Assembly (NCBI RefSeq): GCF_013170705.1
Contig: NZ_CP033334.1
Coordinates: forward strand, 62,001 to 126,000
DNA: 64,000 bases
Source: Mesorhizobium loti
Lineage (GTDB): Bacteria; Pseudomonadota; Alphaproteobacteria; Rhizobiales; Rhizobiaceae
Direction of reading: 5' to 3'
Shown here: one piece after another, positions 17,190 through 24,401 of the stretch
How positions within the stretch are numbered: position 1 is the first letter of the stretch
Layout of the letters: the number at the start of each line of letters is the position of its first letter
The notes under the pieces: model-generated
What the model saw: only the letters and a program-made list of their open reading frames with translations
Databases searched by the model: none
What the model was told of the DNA's origin: nothing
Position numbers and translations under genes: made by a program

Positions 17190-18197
17190 ATGCGCGCCAG
17201 CGACCTGCTTCATCCCCGGCCAGAAGGCCTTTACTGCCCGCCGGGCGATTTCTTCATCGATCCGGTGCGGCCGGTGGACCGCGCGCTGATCACCCACGGT
17301 CATTCCGACCATGCGCGTTCCGGCCACCGCTCGGTGCTGGCAACGCAGCAGACGCTCGACATCATGGGGCTGCGCTATGGCGAGGGCTTCGCCGGCACGA
17401 TGCAACCGGCACGGCTGGGCGAGACGATCGTCCTCAACGGCGTCAGCGTCAGCTTCCATCCGGCCGGCCATGTGCTGGGCTCGGCGCAGATATCGGTCGA
17501 ACATCCGGGCATGCGTATCGTCGCCTCCGGCGACTACAAACGGCGAAAGGATGCGACCTGCGTGCCGTTCGAGCCAATCCGCTGCGACGTGTTCATCACC
17601 GAGGCGACCTTCGGCCTGCCGGTGTTTCGTCACCCGCCCGACACGGAAGAGATCGCCCGCCTGCTGAAATCGGCGGCGCAGTTTCCCGAACGCTCGCATC
17701 TGGTCGGCGCCTATGCGCTGGGCAAAGCGCAGCGGGTGATGCGGCTGTTGCGCGACGCCGGATACGACAGGCCGCTCTACATCCATGGCGCGCTGGCCAA
17801 GCTCAGCGAGTACTATCAAAGCCAAGGCATCGACCTGGGGATACTCGAGCCGGCGACGGTGGAAGGCGGCAAAGGGGATTTCGCCGGCGCCATCGTGGTT
17901 GGCCCGCCATCGGCCTTCGCCGACCGCTGGGCGCGGCGTTTCCCCGATCCGATCTCCTGCTTCGCGTCCGGCTGGATGCGCATCCGCCAGCGCGCCAAGC
18001 AGGGCGGTGTCGAACTGCCGCTGATCATCTCGGACCATGCCGACTGGGACGAGCTCACCGCCACCATCAAGGAGACCGGCGCCGAGGAAATCTGGGTCAC
18101 GCATGGCCGTGAGGAAGCACTGGTGCGCTGGTGCGAACTCGAAGGCATTGCCGCCCGACCATTGCATCTTGTGGGCTATGAGGACGAAGGCGATTGA
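17190..18197 (+). CDS. Ligase-associated DNA exonuclease (metallo-beta-lactamase fold)
   Basis: A 335-aa MBL-fold nuclease of the family tied to ATP-dependent DNA ligases. The metal-binding motif is H36-G-H38-S-D40-H41 in ALITHGHSDHA, with later ligands in FHPAGHVLGSAQ, ASGDYKRR and LIISDHADWDE, resembling the beta-CASP/CPSF nucleases. The end contains WVTHGREEALV. It is followed at once by the DNA ligase gene (4 bp apart), and such pairs are thought to act together in DNA end processing and repair. ATG 17190 is preferred because the domain begins here; the open frame runs back through the divergent promoter. Confidence 0.9.
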   Translation: MRASDLLHPRPEGLYCPPGDFFIDPVRPVDRALITHGHSDHARSGHRSVLATQQTLDIMGLRYGEGFAGTMQPARLGETIVLNGVSVSFHPAGHVLGSAQISVEHPGMRIVASGDYKRRKDATCVPFEPIRCDVFITEATFGLPVFRHPPDTEEIARLLKSAAQFPERSHLVGAYALGKAQRVMRLLRDAGYDRPLYIHGALAKLSEYYQSQGIDLGILEPATVEGGKGDFAGAIVVGPPSAFADRWARRFPDPISCFASGWMRIRQRAKQGGVELPLIISDHADWDELTATIKETGAEEIWVTHGREEALVRWCELEGIAARPLHLVGYEDEGD

Positions 18198-18201
18198 TGG
18201 C

Positions 18202-19803
18202 ATGAACCGCTTCGCCGAACTCCTCGACCGCCTGGTGCTGACTCCATCGCGCAACGGCAAGCTGACGCTGCTGGTCGACTACTTCCGCAGTGTCGAGGAC
18301 CCGGATCGCGGCCTGGCGCTGGCCGCCATCACAGGCGATCTCAACATCGCCGCGGTCAAGCCGGCGATGCTGCGCACCCTTGTCACCGAACGCATGGACC
18401 CGGTGCTGTTCGGCTATTCCTACGACTATGTCGGCGATCTGGCCGAGACGGTGTCGCTGGTCTGGCCGCAAACGCCGGGACATATCCCGAACCGTGAACC
18501 GACGCTCGGCGAGGTCGTGGCCAGGTTGCAGGCGGCAAGCCGCTCCGACGGACCGAAGGTGTTGGCTGGGCTGCTCGACAGCGCCGGTATTTCGGCGCGC
18601 TTCGCCATCATCAAGCTGGTCACCGGCGGCCTGCGCATCGGAGTGTCGGCGCGGCTCGCAAAGCAGGCACTGGCGGATTTCGGCGAGGTCGACGTCGCCG
18701 AGATCGAGGAACTCTGGCACGGGCTGTCGCCGCCCTATACGGCGCTGTTCGCGTGGCTGGAAGGCAAGGCTGAAAAACCCCGCAACACGGCGATGGCGCT
18801 GTTCAGGCCGGTGATGCTGTCGAACCCGGTCGGCGACGGCGATCTGGAAAAACTCGATCCGGCGGACTATGCGGCCGAATGGAAATGGGACGGCATCCGC
18901 GTCCAGGCAGTGGCGGAAGGCGGCATTCGCCGGCTCTATTCGCGCACCGGCGACGATGTCTCCGGCGCCTTTCCCGACCTTGCCGACGCAATGGATTTTT
19001 CCGCGACGCTGGATGGCGAGTTGCTGGTTGGCGATCCCCGACAGGCGACGGGGACGTTCTCGGATTTGCAGCAAAGGCTGAACCGCAAGACTGTGACGCC
19101 GAAGATGCAGCAGCAATATCCGGCCTTCATGCGCTGCTACGATCTGCTGCAGATCGGCGCCGAGGATTTGCGCGGGCTATCCTTCCGCGTCCGGCGCGAG
19201 CGCCTCGAAGCCTTCGTCAAGACGCTCGACCCCAGCCGTTTCGACCTGTCGCCCTTCGTCGACTTCGCGGATTGGCAGGCGCTGGAGGAGATGCGCCGCG
19301 CGCCGCCGCACCCGATCATCGAAGGCGTAATGCTGAAACGCTGGGATTCGCCCTATGTCGCCGGGCGGCCCAAAGGCCCGTGGTTCAAATGGAAGCGCGA
19401 TCCGCACACAGTGGATGCCGTGCTGATGTATGCCCAGCGCGGCCATGGCAAGCGCTCGAGCTTCTACTCCGACTACACGTTCGGCGTCTGGTCCGGACCC
19501 GAGGGCGAGGAGGAACTGGTGCCGGTCGGCAAGGCCTATTTCGGCTTCACTGACGAGGAGCTGAAGCAGATCGACAAATATGTCAGGGACAATACGATCG
19601 AGCGCTTCGGCCCGGTGCGCTCGGTGCGGGCGGACCGCGACAATGGCCTGGTGCTGGAAGTCGCCTTCGAGGGACTCAACCGTTCGACCCGGCATAAATC
19701 CGGCGTCGCCATGCGCTTCCCCCGCATTTCACGGCTGCGCTGGGACAAGCCGGCCAACGAGGCCGACCGCATCGAGACGCTGCAGGCGCTGCTCGATCGC
19801 TGA
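18202..19803 (+). CDS. ATP-dependent DNA ligase (cisLig type, exonuclease-associated)
   Basis: A 533-aa ligase. The adenylated lysine is K228 in AEWKWDGIR; other nucleotidyltransferase motifs are LDGELLV, EGVMLKR and WFKWKR. The N-terminal 200 residues are the DNA-binding domain, the last 140 the OB-fold domain ending in RFPRISRLRWDKPANEAD. This is the replication-independent ligase class associated with the MBL exonuclease upstream. In many bacteria the pair sits with an Lhr-like helicase and an MPE phosphoesterase; neither is next to it here. Start: the ATG at 18202; the earlier ATG at 18197 is out of frame and stops at once. Confidence 0.92.
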   Translation: MNRFAELLDRLVLTPSRNGKLTLLVDYFRSVEDPDRGLALAAITGDLNIAAVKPAMLRTLVTERMDPVLFGYSYDYVGDLAETVSLVWPQTPGHIPNREPTLGEVVARLQAASRSDGPKVLAGLLDSAGISARFAIIKLVTGGLRIGVSARLAKQALADFGEVDVAEIEELWHGLSPPYTALFAWLEGKAEKPRNTAMALFRPVMLSNPVGDGDLEKLDPADYAAEWKWDGIRVQAVAEGGIRRLYSRTGDDVSGAFPDLADAMDFSATLDGELLVGDPRQATGTFSDLQQRLNRKTVTPKMQQQYPAFMRCYDLLQIGAEDLRGLSFRVRRERLEAFVKTLDPSRFDLSPFVDFADWQALEEMRRAPPHPIIEGVMLKRWDSPYVAGRPKGPWFKWKRDPHTVDAVLMYAQRGHGKRSSFYSDYTFGVWSGPEGEEELVPVGKAYFGFTDEELKQIDKYVRDNTIERFGPVRSVRADRDNGLVLEVAFEGLNRSTRHKSGVAMRFPRISRLRWDKPANEADRIETLQALLDR

Positions 19804-19814
19804 GTTCCAGCCGC

Positions 19815-20957
19815 CTAAGGCTCGATCGAGACGCGGATCTCGTAGATGTTGACCGCCTTGCCTTGCTTGTCGAAGTCGGAATTGACGGCGATGGTTCCGG
19901 CCGAGCCTGGACGCTTGTTGGGGAACTGCACGTCGAACAGATATTCGTTGCGCTGCTGGCCGACCGCGTAGCGCTTGCGGCCACAGTCGCCGAGTTCGCC
20001 GAAATTGCAGTCGACGGAGATTTGCGTGTCCTTGCCGTCCTCGGCGCGGGCGATGATATCGAACACGGCATGCTTGCCGGCGAGCTTTTCCAGCACGCCT
20101 TGCCCGACATCAAAGGCGATCGCCGACCCGGAGGCGCCGGACCGGATGCGCAGGAACGGACCGGTGTCGTCCTTCATCACCTCGGCCTTGGCGTCCGAAG
20201 GGGCGGCGACATGCGTCGGATCGGCCGGCGAGAACACATTGATCCAGTCGCGCGACTGGTCCACGGCACCGGGCTTTGCCGGCGCGTTGGCGCCGTCGGC
20301 CGGCGTGAAATCGTCGTCCTCCACGGTCGGCGGCGCCTCCGGCGGTGCCGTATCGAGTTGCGCCGCGGTCTTGAACACGCCGGTCTGCATGGCGAAAAAC
20401 AGGCCGATGCCGATCGCCGCAAGCAGGGTCACGGTGAAGAAGATGGCGGTCAGCGGCAGGCGACGTCCGCGAATGCGGCGCTCGTCGCGATCGGGCGCCA
20501 CTTCGGCCGCGGCTCCCGAAGCGGCAGGAGAGGACATGTCGATGGCAGGCGCGCCGGGCAGCGTAGCGTCCGGCATGATGTCGGGAACGACCGGCAGCAC
20601 GCGTGAGCGCGGCGCGTCGGATGCGGGCGGCGCGGGGCCGTCGACGGCGACCGCGGGCGGCGCCGTGTCGCCGATCTCGATCGCGGGCGCGGCGGCGGCC
20701 GCGGGCCCGGCCGCCGGGGCATCGACCTGCGGACCAACATCCGGCACCGCCGGCAGGAACTCGGATTCGATTTCAGCGATCTTCGCCTGGATCGCCTTGC
20801 GGCGCTTGATGGCGACTTCCACGGTCACGCCGGGATTGGCCTGGAGCGCACGATCTAGCGCGGCAAAGGCCGACCGGTAGACCCTCTCGCGAAACGCCCG
20901 GTCCTCGGCATTGCCCTTTTCCAAGGCGTTCCGGATCGCTTTTTCGATGGCGTCCAA
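19815..20957 (-). CDS. Uncharacterised single-span membrane protein with C-terminal beta-rich domain
   Basis: A 380-aa protein, not recognised. N-terminal 60 residues are helical and charged (DAIEKAIRNALEKGNAEDRA, AIKRRKAIQAKIAEIESEF); residues about 70-160 are a low-complexity Ala/Pro linker; one membrane span follows (LTAIFFTVTLLAAIGIGLFF). A C-terminal domain of about 135 residues has strand-rich sequence, two Cys (CNFGELGDC) and ends IYEIRVSIEP, which may be a periplasmic ligand- or sugar-binding jelly-roll-like domain. The TTG start at 20957 is chosen because GAGGGA lies 6-11 nt upstream; a GTG at 20981 is the alternative. Orientation, cytoplasmic N terminus and periplasmic C terminus, is inferred. 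Confidence 0.65.
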   Translation of the reverse strand: MDAIEKAIRNALEKGNAEDRAFRERVYRSAFAALDRALQANPGVTVEVAIKRRKAIQAKIAEIESEFLPAVPDVGPQVDAPAAGPAAAAAPAIEIGDTAPPAVAVDGPAPPASDAPRSRVLPVVPDIMPDATLPGAPAIDMSSPAASGAAAEVAPDRDERRIRGRRLPLTAIFFTVTLLAAIGIGLFFAMQTGVFKTAAQLDTAPPEAPPTVEDDDFTPADGANAPAKPGAVDQSRDWINVFSPADPTHVAAPSDAKAEVMKDDTGPFLRIRSGASGSAIAFDVGQGVLEKLAGKHAVFDIIARAEDGKDTQISVDCNFGELGDCGRKRYAVGQQRNEYLFDVQFPNKRPGSAGTIAVNSDFDKQGKAVNIYEIRVSIEP

Positions 20958-21247
20958 GCGAGATCCCTCTGCAAATTGCACCAATCTTCCCTGATGGTTA
21001 GCCGTAGGCGACCAATCAATCAACGGGCGTGCGCGTGCATTCTGCCTCGACGGGCCGTCGAAAGTCCATCTTGGCGATGTTCCGGCAAATAAAATCGGAC
21101 TATCCTGGCGATTCTTCGGAGGCAGCGACACTCCAACCCTGGTTTTGACCGTGTTGGGCGCTCGTGCATGATTTGCCAAGTCGCATCTTGAATTCGCGGC
21201 CGGTTGAGTCTATCACCCAGCCCATCTTGGAGGCCTTGGCCTCCCGG
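20958..21247. other. Intergenic region between the membrane protein gene and tRNA-Thr
   Basis: About 290 bp without a supportable gene. It should hold the promoter of the leftward membrane protein gene and that of the rightward tRNA; I see no clear hexamer pair with correct spacing. Short open frames here have no ribosome sites and no family resemblance. Confidence 0.4.
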
Positions 21248-21323
21248 GCCGCTTTAGCTCAGTTGGTAGAGCACATCATTCGTAATGATGGGGTCGCGTG
21301 TTCGAGTCACGCAAGCGGCACCA
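21248..21323 (+). tRNA. tRNA-Thr (anticodon CGT)
   Basis: A 76-nt tRNA with encoded CCA. Acceptor GCCGCTT pairs with AAGCGGC, D arm GCTCAGTTGGTAGAGC, anticodon stem CATCA/TGATG with loop TTCGTAA giving anticodon CGT (reads ACG), and T arm GCGTG-TTCGAGT-CACGC. All arms are intact. No integrase or direct repeat of the 3' end is seen nearby. Confidence 0.97.
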
Positions 21324-21379
21324 GTTCCCCCCCGGTTGTCGTCCCATATGCCGCAAATGGCACATGCACCACTGTCTGC

Positions 21380-21410
21380 GATATGGATCGCGACGCCAGC
21401 GATCCATATC
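21380..21410. repeat. 12-bp perfect inverted repeat downstream of tRNA-Thr
   Basis: GATATGGATCGC and GCGATCCATATC flank a 7-nt spacer (GACGCCA). It lies 57 bp after the tRNA and 62 bp before the YodC-type gene. There is no T run, so it is either a factor-dependent terminator hairpin of the tRNA transcript or a protein-binding palindrome. Confidence 0.6.
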
Positions 21411-21471
21411 CGCCATTGTCGCGACTCAGCTTTGGTGGGAAACTCGCGGGCCTCAGCATGGGAGGTCCAAA

Positions 21472-21660
21472 ATGCCTAACACTTTCAAGACCGGAGACGT
21501 CGTCAAGCTGAAGTCGGGAGGGCCGAGGATGACGGTCAGCGATGGGGCCGCTTCCGGCATGTATCTCTGCCACTGGTTCAACAAGGAAGGTGACGTTTGG
21601 ACACCGCAGCATGCGGGTTTCAAACCCGACCAGTTGGTCGCCGCCGATCAACCGGCGTAG
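21472..21660 (+). CDS. YodC-family small protein (DUF2158)
   Basis: A 62-aa cytosolic protein with the YodC core FKTGDVVKLKSGGPRMTV followed by CHWFNKEGDV and F-K-P-x-Q-L, an SH3-like beta fold in family models. Function is unknown throughout the family. The ATG at 21472 has GGAGGT at 21461-21466; longer in-frame starts would read through the tRNA. A 7-bp hairpin (GATGCCG...CGGCATC, 21744-21760) lies beyond the stop and may end its transcript. Confidence 0.85.
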   Translation: MPNTFKTGDVVKLKSGGPRMTVSDGAASGMYLCHWFNKEGDVWTPQHAGFKPDQLVAADQPA

Positions 21661-21870
21661 TCCCTGCCCCGCCAGGAGTGGTGGCCGGCCCGGCGTGAAT
21701 TCAGGCGGCGCGGAATTGCGTCACGGCGGTCGCTCTGTGGAGTGATGCCGATTCGGCATCGCAATCGAAGGTACAGGCGACCGACGGATTTTCCCGGTCT
21801 CGGCGTTTAACGGTTGAAGCGTGACCACGGCATGGGCCGTGGCCGACGCGCCAACCGGAGACGCCGAAGC

Positions 21871-22299
21871 ATGATACGCCGTTCGATCCTTGCCGCTGCC
21901 TTGAGCCTGCTGACCGTCGCGGCTCTCGCCCAGACAGCGACACAGCCCCCAGCCGCCACGCCGCCAGCCGCTGCCCCCGCGGCGTCAAATGCCAAGTCCG
22001 AACTCACGCTGGCCAAGTTCCAGAAGCGGCGGGAGAAGGCGGTCATGGCCGCCGACACCGACGGTGACGGCAAGATCAGCCTCTTGGAATGGGAAGCCTT
22101 TCAAGCCAAGCGCAACGTCAAGGGAGACGCCGCCAAATCCTTCGAGCGTATCGATTCCAATCATGACGGCTTCGTCGATCGCGCCGAGCTCGATGCGTTC
22201 TTCGCCAAGCGTTTTGCCAGGCTGGACAAGAATGGCGACGGCGTTCTGACGGCCGATGAAATGCCAGGCCACAAATCCGCTCCCAAGCCGGAGCAATGA
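21871..22299 (+). CDS. Secreted EF-hand calcium-binding protein
   Basis: A 142-aa protein exported by a Sec signal (MIRRSILAAALSLLTVAALA), followed by an Ala/Pro linker and three EF-hand loops: DTDGDGKISLLEW, DSNHDGFVDRAEL and DKNGDGVLTADEM, each with Asp at positions 1, 3 and 5 (second loop D-N-D) and Glu at 12 or an equivalent. It should bind Ca2+ in the periplasm. It is 45 bp upstream of an ECF sigma factor gene, an arrangement seen repeatedly in rhizobia, so it may be a target or sensor partner of that system. A block CGTTTAACG...TGAAG lies about 50-67 bp before the start and recurs before the gene at 24009. Confidence 0.88.
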   Translation: MIRRSILAAALSLLTVAALAQTATQPPAATPPAAAPAASNAKSELTLAKFQKRREKAVMAADTDGDGKISLLEWEAFQAKRNVKGDAAKSFERIDSNHDGFVDRAELDAFFAKRFARLDKNGDGVLTADEMPGHKSAPKPEQ

Positions 22300-22344
22300 C
22301 CAAGAGGCCATGACGGGTGATGGATATCGGGAGTGCGCGAGCCG

Positions 22345-22881
22345 ATGAGCGCCGATCCGGACGAGGAGCTGGTTCGTCGGGTCGGTGCTGGCGATCCCGC
22401 GGCGGTGCAGACGCTCGTCGCACGCAAATTGCCGCGCATCCTTTCACTTGCTGTGCGCATGCTGGGCGACGCGGCGGAGGCCGAGGACGTCGCGCAGGAA
22501 ACCTTCGTGCGCATCTGGCGTCATGCCTCCAGCTGGCGGCGCGGCAATGCACGCTTCGACAGCTGGATCCACCGGGTGACGCTCAACCTTTGCTACGACC
22601 GGTTGCGCCGGCGCCGCGAGCTGGTGACCGACAATTTGCCGGAAATGGCCGACCCTGCCCCGCTTCCCGACGCCCGCGAAGAGCCACATCGGGTAGAGCA
22701 AGCCTTGCAGGCCATCGCGCCGCGCCAGCGCGAGGCCATCATCCTGGTCTACTATCAGGAGATGTCCAACATAGAGGCGGCCGCGACGTTGGAGATCAGC
22801 GTCGACGCCCTGGAGAGCCTGCTCTCACGCGGCCGTCGGTCCTTGCAGATGATTCTGGCCAGGGACGGCGTCCATGACTGA
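22345..22881 (+). CDS. ECF-family RNA polymerase sigma factor
   Basis: A 178-aa sigma factor of the extracytoplasmic function class. Region 2 contains AEDVAQETFVRIWRHA and SWIHRVTLNLCYDRLRRRR; region 4 contains APRQREAIILVYYQEMSNIEAA followed by ESLLSRGRRSLQ. The spacing is that of a two-domain sigma without extra C-terminal domains. It is followed by a membrane protein with anti-sigma features and a periplasmic sensor-like protein in overlapping order, so it is predicted to answer an envelope stress, possibly metal or calcium linked. ATG 22345 is chosen; an in-frame GTG at 22333 is possible, with GGGAG lying just before. Confidence 0.92.
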   Translation: MSADPDEELVRRVGAGDPAAVQTLVARKLPRILSLAVRMLGDAAEAEDVAQETFVRIWRHASSWRRGNARFDSWIHRVTLNLCYDRLRRRRELVTDNLPEMADPAPLPDAREEPHRVEQALQAIAPRQREAIILVYYQEMSNIEAAATLEISVDALESLLSRGRRSLQMILARDGVHD

Positions 22882-23000
22882 GAAAGGTGCGATCATGGAC
22901 GCCGGACATTCATCGCGCCTTGCGGGCGCCCGGTGGGGACCGGTCGGCCTCGTTTCCAACCCGCGTGGGCACGCGGCACCAAGGGGCAAGGGGAAAACAC

Positions 23001-23447
23001 ATGGCTGAAGACATCGAGGACGGCCCGGCAATGGATGCCAAGCGCTTCGCGGCGCTCGCGGAAGCCTATGGCGGCGATCTGCGGCGCTGGCCGAAAGCGG
23101 AGCATGAGGCAGCCACCATCTTTGCTTCAACCGAGGCGGGCCAGGCCATTTCGCGGCATGCCGGCACGCTTGACGCCCGGCTTGACAGCTATAACGTCCC
23201 GCACCCCGGCAAGACACTGCACGACACCATCCTGCGGACCGCCGGCCGGCACATCGTCCGGCGCCGGCGTCAGCGGTTCTGGTGGCTCGGGCTGGGGTTG
23301 GCCGGCATTGGGGTCGCCGGCGCCATCGCCGGACTGGCCCTGGTGACCGTCGTTACGCCCGAGGTTCAGCCCGACCACTATGTGCTCGACGCCAACGCGA
23401 CGGCTTTCGGCGATGCCGGGCCCGACACGATCGAGGAAGACCTATGA
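23001..23447 (+). CDS. Probable anti-sigma factor, single-span membrane protein
   Basis: A 148-aa protein: a soluble, probably cytoplasmic N-terminal part of about 88 residues (MDAKRFAALAEAYGGDLRRW, HDTILRTAGRHIVRRRR), a membrane span (FWWLGLGLAGIGVAGAIAGL) and a short periplasmic tail. No zinc-binding HxxxCxxC anti-sigma motif is present. The anti-sigma role is inferred from its place between the ECF sigma gene and the sensor-like gene, and its stop overlaps the latter's start (ATGA). The D-L-R-R-W-P segment recurs in rhizobial proteins at the same locus type. ATG 23001 follows AAGGGG. Confidence 0.7.
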   Translation: MAEDIEDGPAMDAKRFAALAEAYGGDLRRWPKAEHEAATIFASTEAGQAISRHAGTLDARLDSYNVPHPGKTLHDTILRTAGRHIVRRRRQRFWWLGLGLAGIGVAGAIAGLALVTVVTPEVQPDHYVLDANATAFGDAGPDTIEEDL

Positions 23448-23899
23448 GCACCGGGCGTAACCTCCTCATTGCGTCGGTGGTGGTGAATGTCTTCCTGGCC
23501 GGTGCGCTTGCCGGCGGAGCCGTCTGGATAAGAAGCGGCAAGCCGGCCCAGGGCTATTCGCTGGAAGCGGCCGGGGGCCGGCTGCCCGACCAGCAGCGCA
23601 CGCTGTTTCGCAAGGCGCTGCGCGAGGTCCGCCAAGAGTCGCGCGAAATCATTCGCGATGGCCAGCAGGCGAGGCGCGAGGCGGCCGACCTGCTGCGGCA
23701 GCCTGTCCTCGACACGGCGGCCCTGTCGGCCGCCCTGGAGCGGGCCCGCAATGCCGACGTCACCGTGCGCACGCGGCTGGAGCAGCGCATCGTCGAGTTC
23801 GCGGCAGCAGCGTCCACCGAGGATCGCAACATGCTGGCGGAGGGCCTCGCGAGACGCGGCGGGACGCAGCCATCCGCCACGCCCAAAAAATCGCCCTGA
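23444..23899 (+). CDS. Periplasmic heavy-metal-sensor-like protein (CnrX/ZraP-related)
   Basis: A 151-aa protein anchored by an N-terminal span (LLIASVVVNVFLAGALAGGA) with an all-helical periplasmic domain: RTLFRKALREVRQESREIIR, ARREAADLLRQP, LERARNADVTVRTRLEQRI. This pattern fits the Spy/ZraP/CnrX helical-hairpin superfamily, in which CnrX senses Ni/Co and releases a sigma factor held by CnrY. No His/Met-rich site is seen, so metal sensing is uncertain and a chaperone-like or general envelope sensor is equally possible. Translation is coupled to the anti-sigma gene. Sequence ends in a short PSATPKKSP tail. Confidence 0.72.
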   Translation: MSTGRNLLIASVVVNVFLAGALAGGAVWIRSGKPAQGYSLEAAGGRLPDQQRTLFRKALREVRQESREIIRDGQQARREAADLLRQPVLDTAALSAALERARNADVTVRTRLEQRIVEFAAAASTEDRNMLAEGLARRGGTQPSATPKKSP

Positions 23900-24008
23900 C
23901 GACCGACGGAAAATGTCGATGGCGCCCGTTTAACGAGATGAAGGGCAGGATCTGCCGGGCAACCTGGCGCCGACAGGTTTCAACCTCGGACAACTTCGGA
24001 GTTTGGTC

Positions 24009-24287
24009 ATGAACCATCTGTCAAAATACGCGATCACCGCCGCTCTCGCGGTGACCGGAACGGCTGCGACGGTTGCGGCGTCCTCGGCAATGCCGCTGGC
24101 GCCGCTTGCCGCCCCGGCGGTGGTCGAGCAAGTCGCCTGGGGTTGCGGCCCTGGCTGGCATCCCAATCCCTGGGGGCGCTGCGTCCCCAATCGCGTGGTG
24201 GTCTACCCCCGCTATTACTACTGGCACGGCCCGGCCTACTACGCCTGGCATCCGCACCGCCACTGGCACCGCTGGCATCGCTGGTAA
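24009..24287 (+). CDS. Small secreted GCG_CRPN-type protein (copy 1)
   Basis: A 92-aa protein with a signal peptide (residues 1-28) and the block WGCGPGWHPNPWGRCVPN, a two-Cys motif preceding an aromatic, His/Trp/Tyr-rich tail (YYYWHGPAYYAWHP). Such proteins are labelled GCG_CRPN prefix domain proteins in rhizobia; function unknown. The His-rich tail could bind metal. It follows the ECF module by 109 bp and shares the CGTTTAACG...TGAAG upstream block with the EF-hand gene, suggesting it belongs to the regulon. ATG 24009 with CGGAG seven bases upstream. Confidence 0.78.
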   Translation: MNHLSKYAITAALAVTGTAATVAASSAMPLAPLAAPAVVEQVAWGCGPGWHPNPWGRCVPNRVVVYPRYYYWHGPAYYAWHPHRHWHRWHRW

Positions 24288-24401
24288 GGGCCGTGGGGCC
24301 GCCCACCGCGCCGGCCCCATGATCCCGTCTAAGCAGGCACGAACCGGCTCGAACGGGCTTCAGGCGCTGCTCGCCGGAAGCCCCAGCAATGGAGAGTTGA
24401 C

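Noticed and set aside
21248..21410. tRNA-Thr as an integration site of a mobile element
   Set aside because: No integrase, no direct repeat of the tRNA 3' end and no change in gene character were seen downstream.
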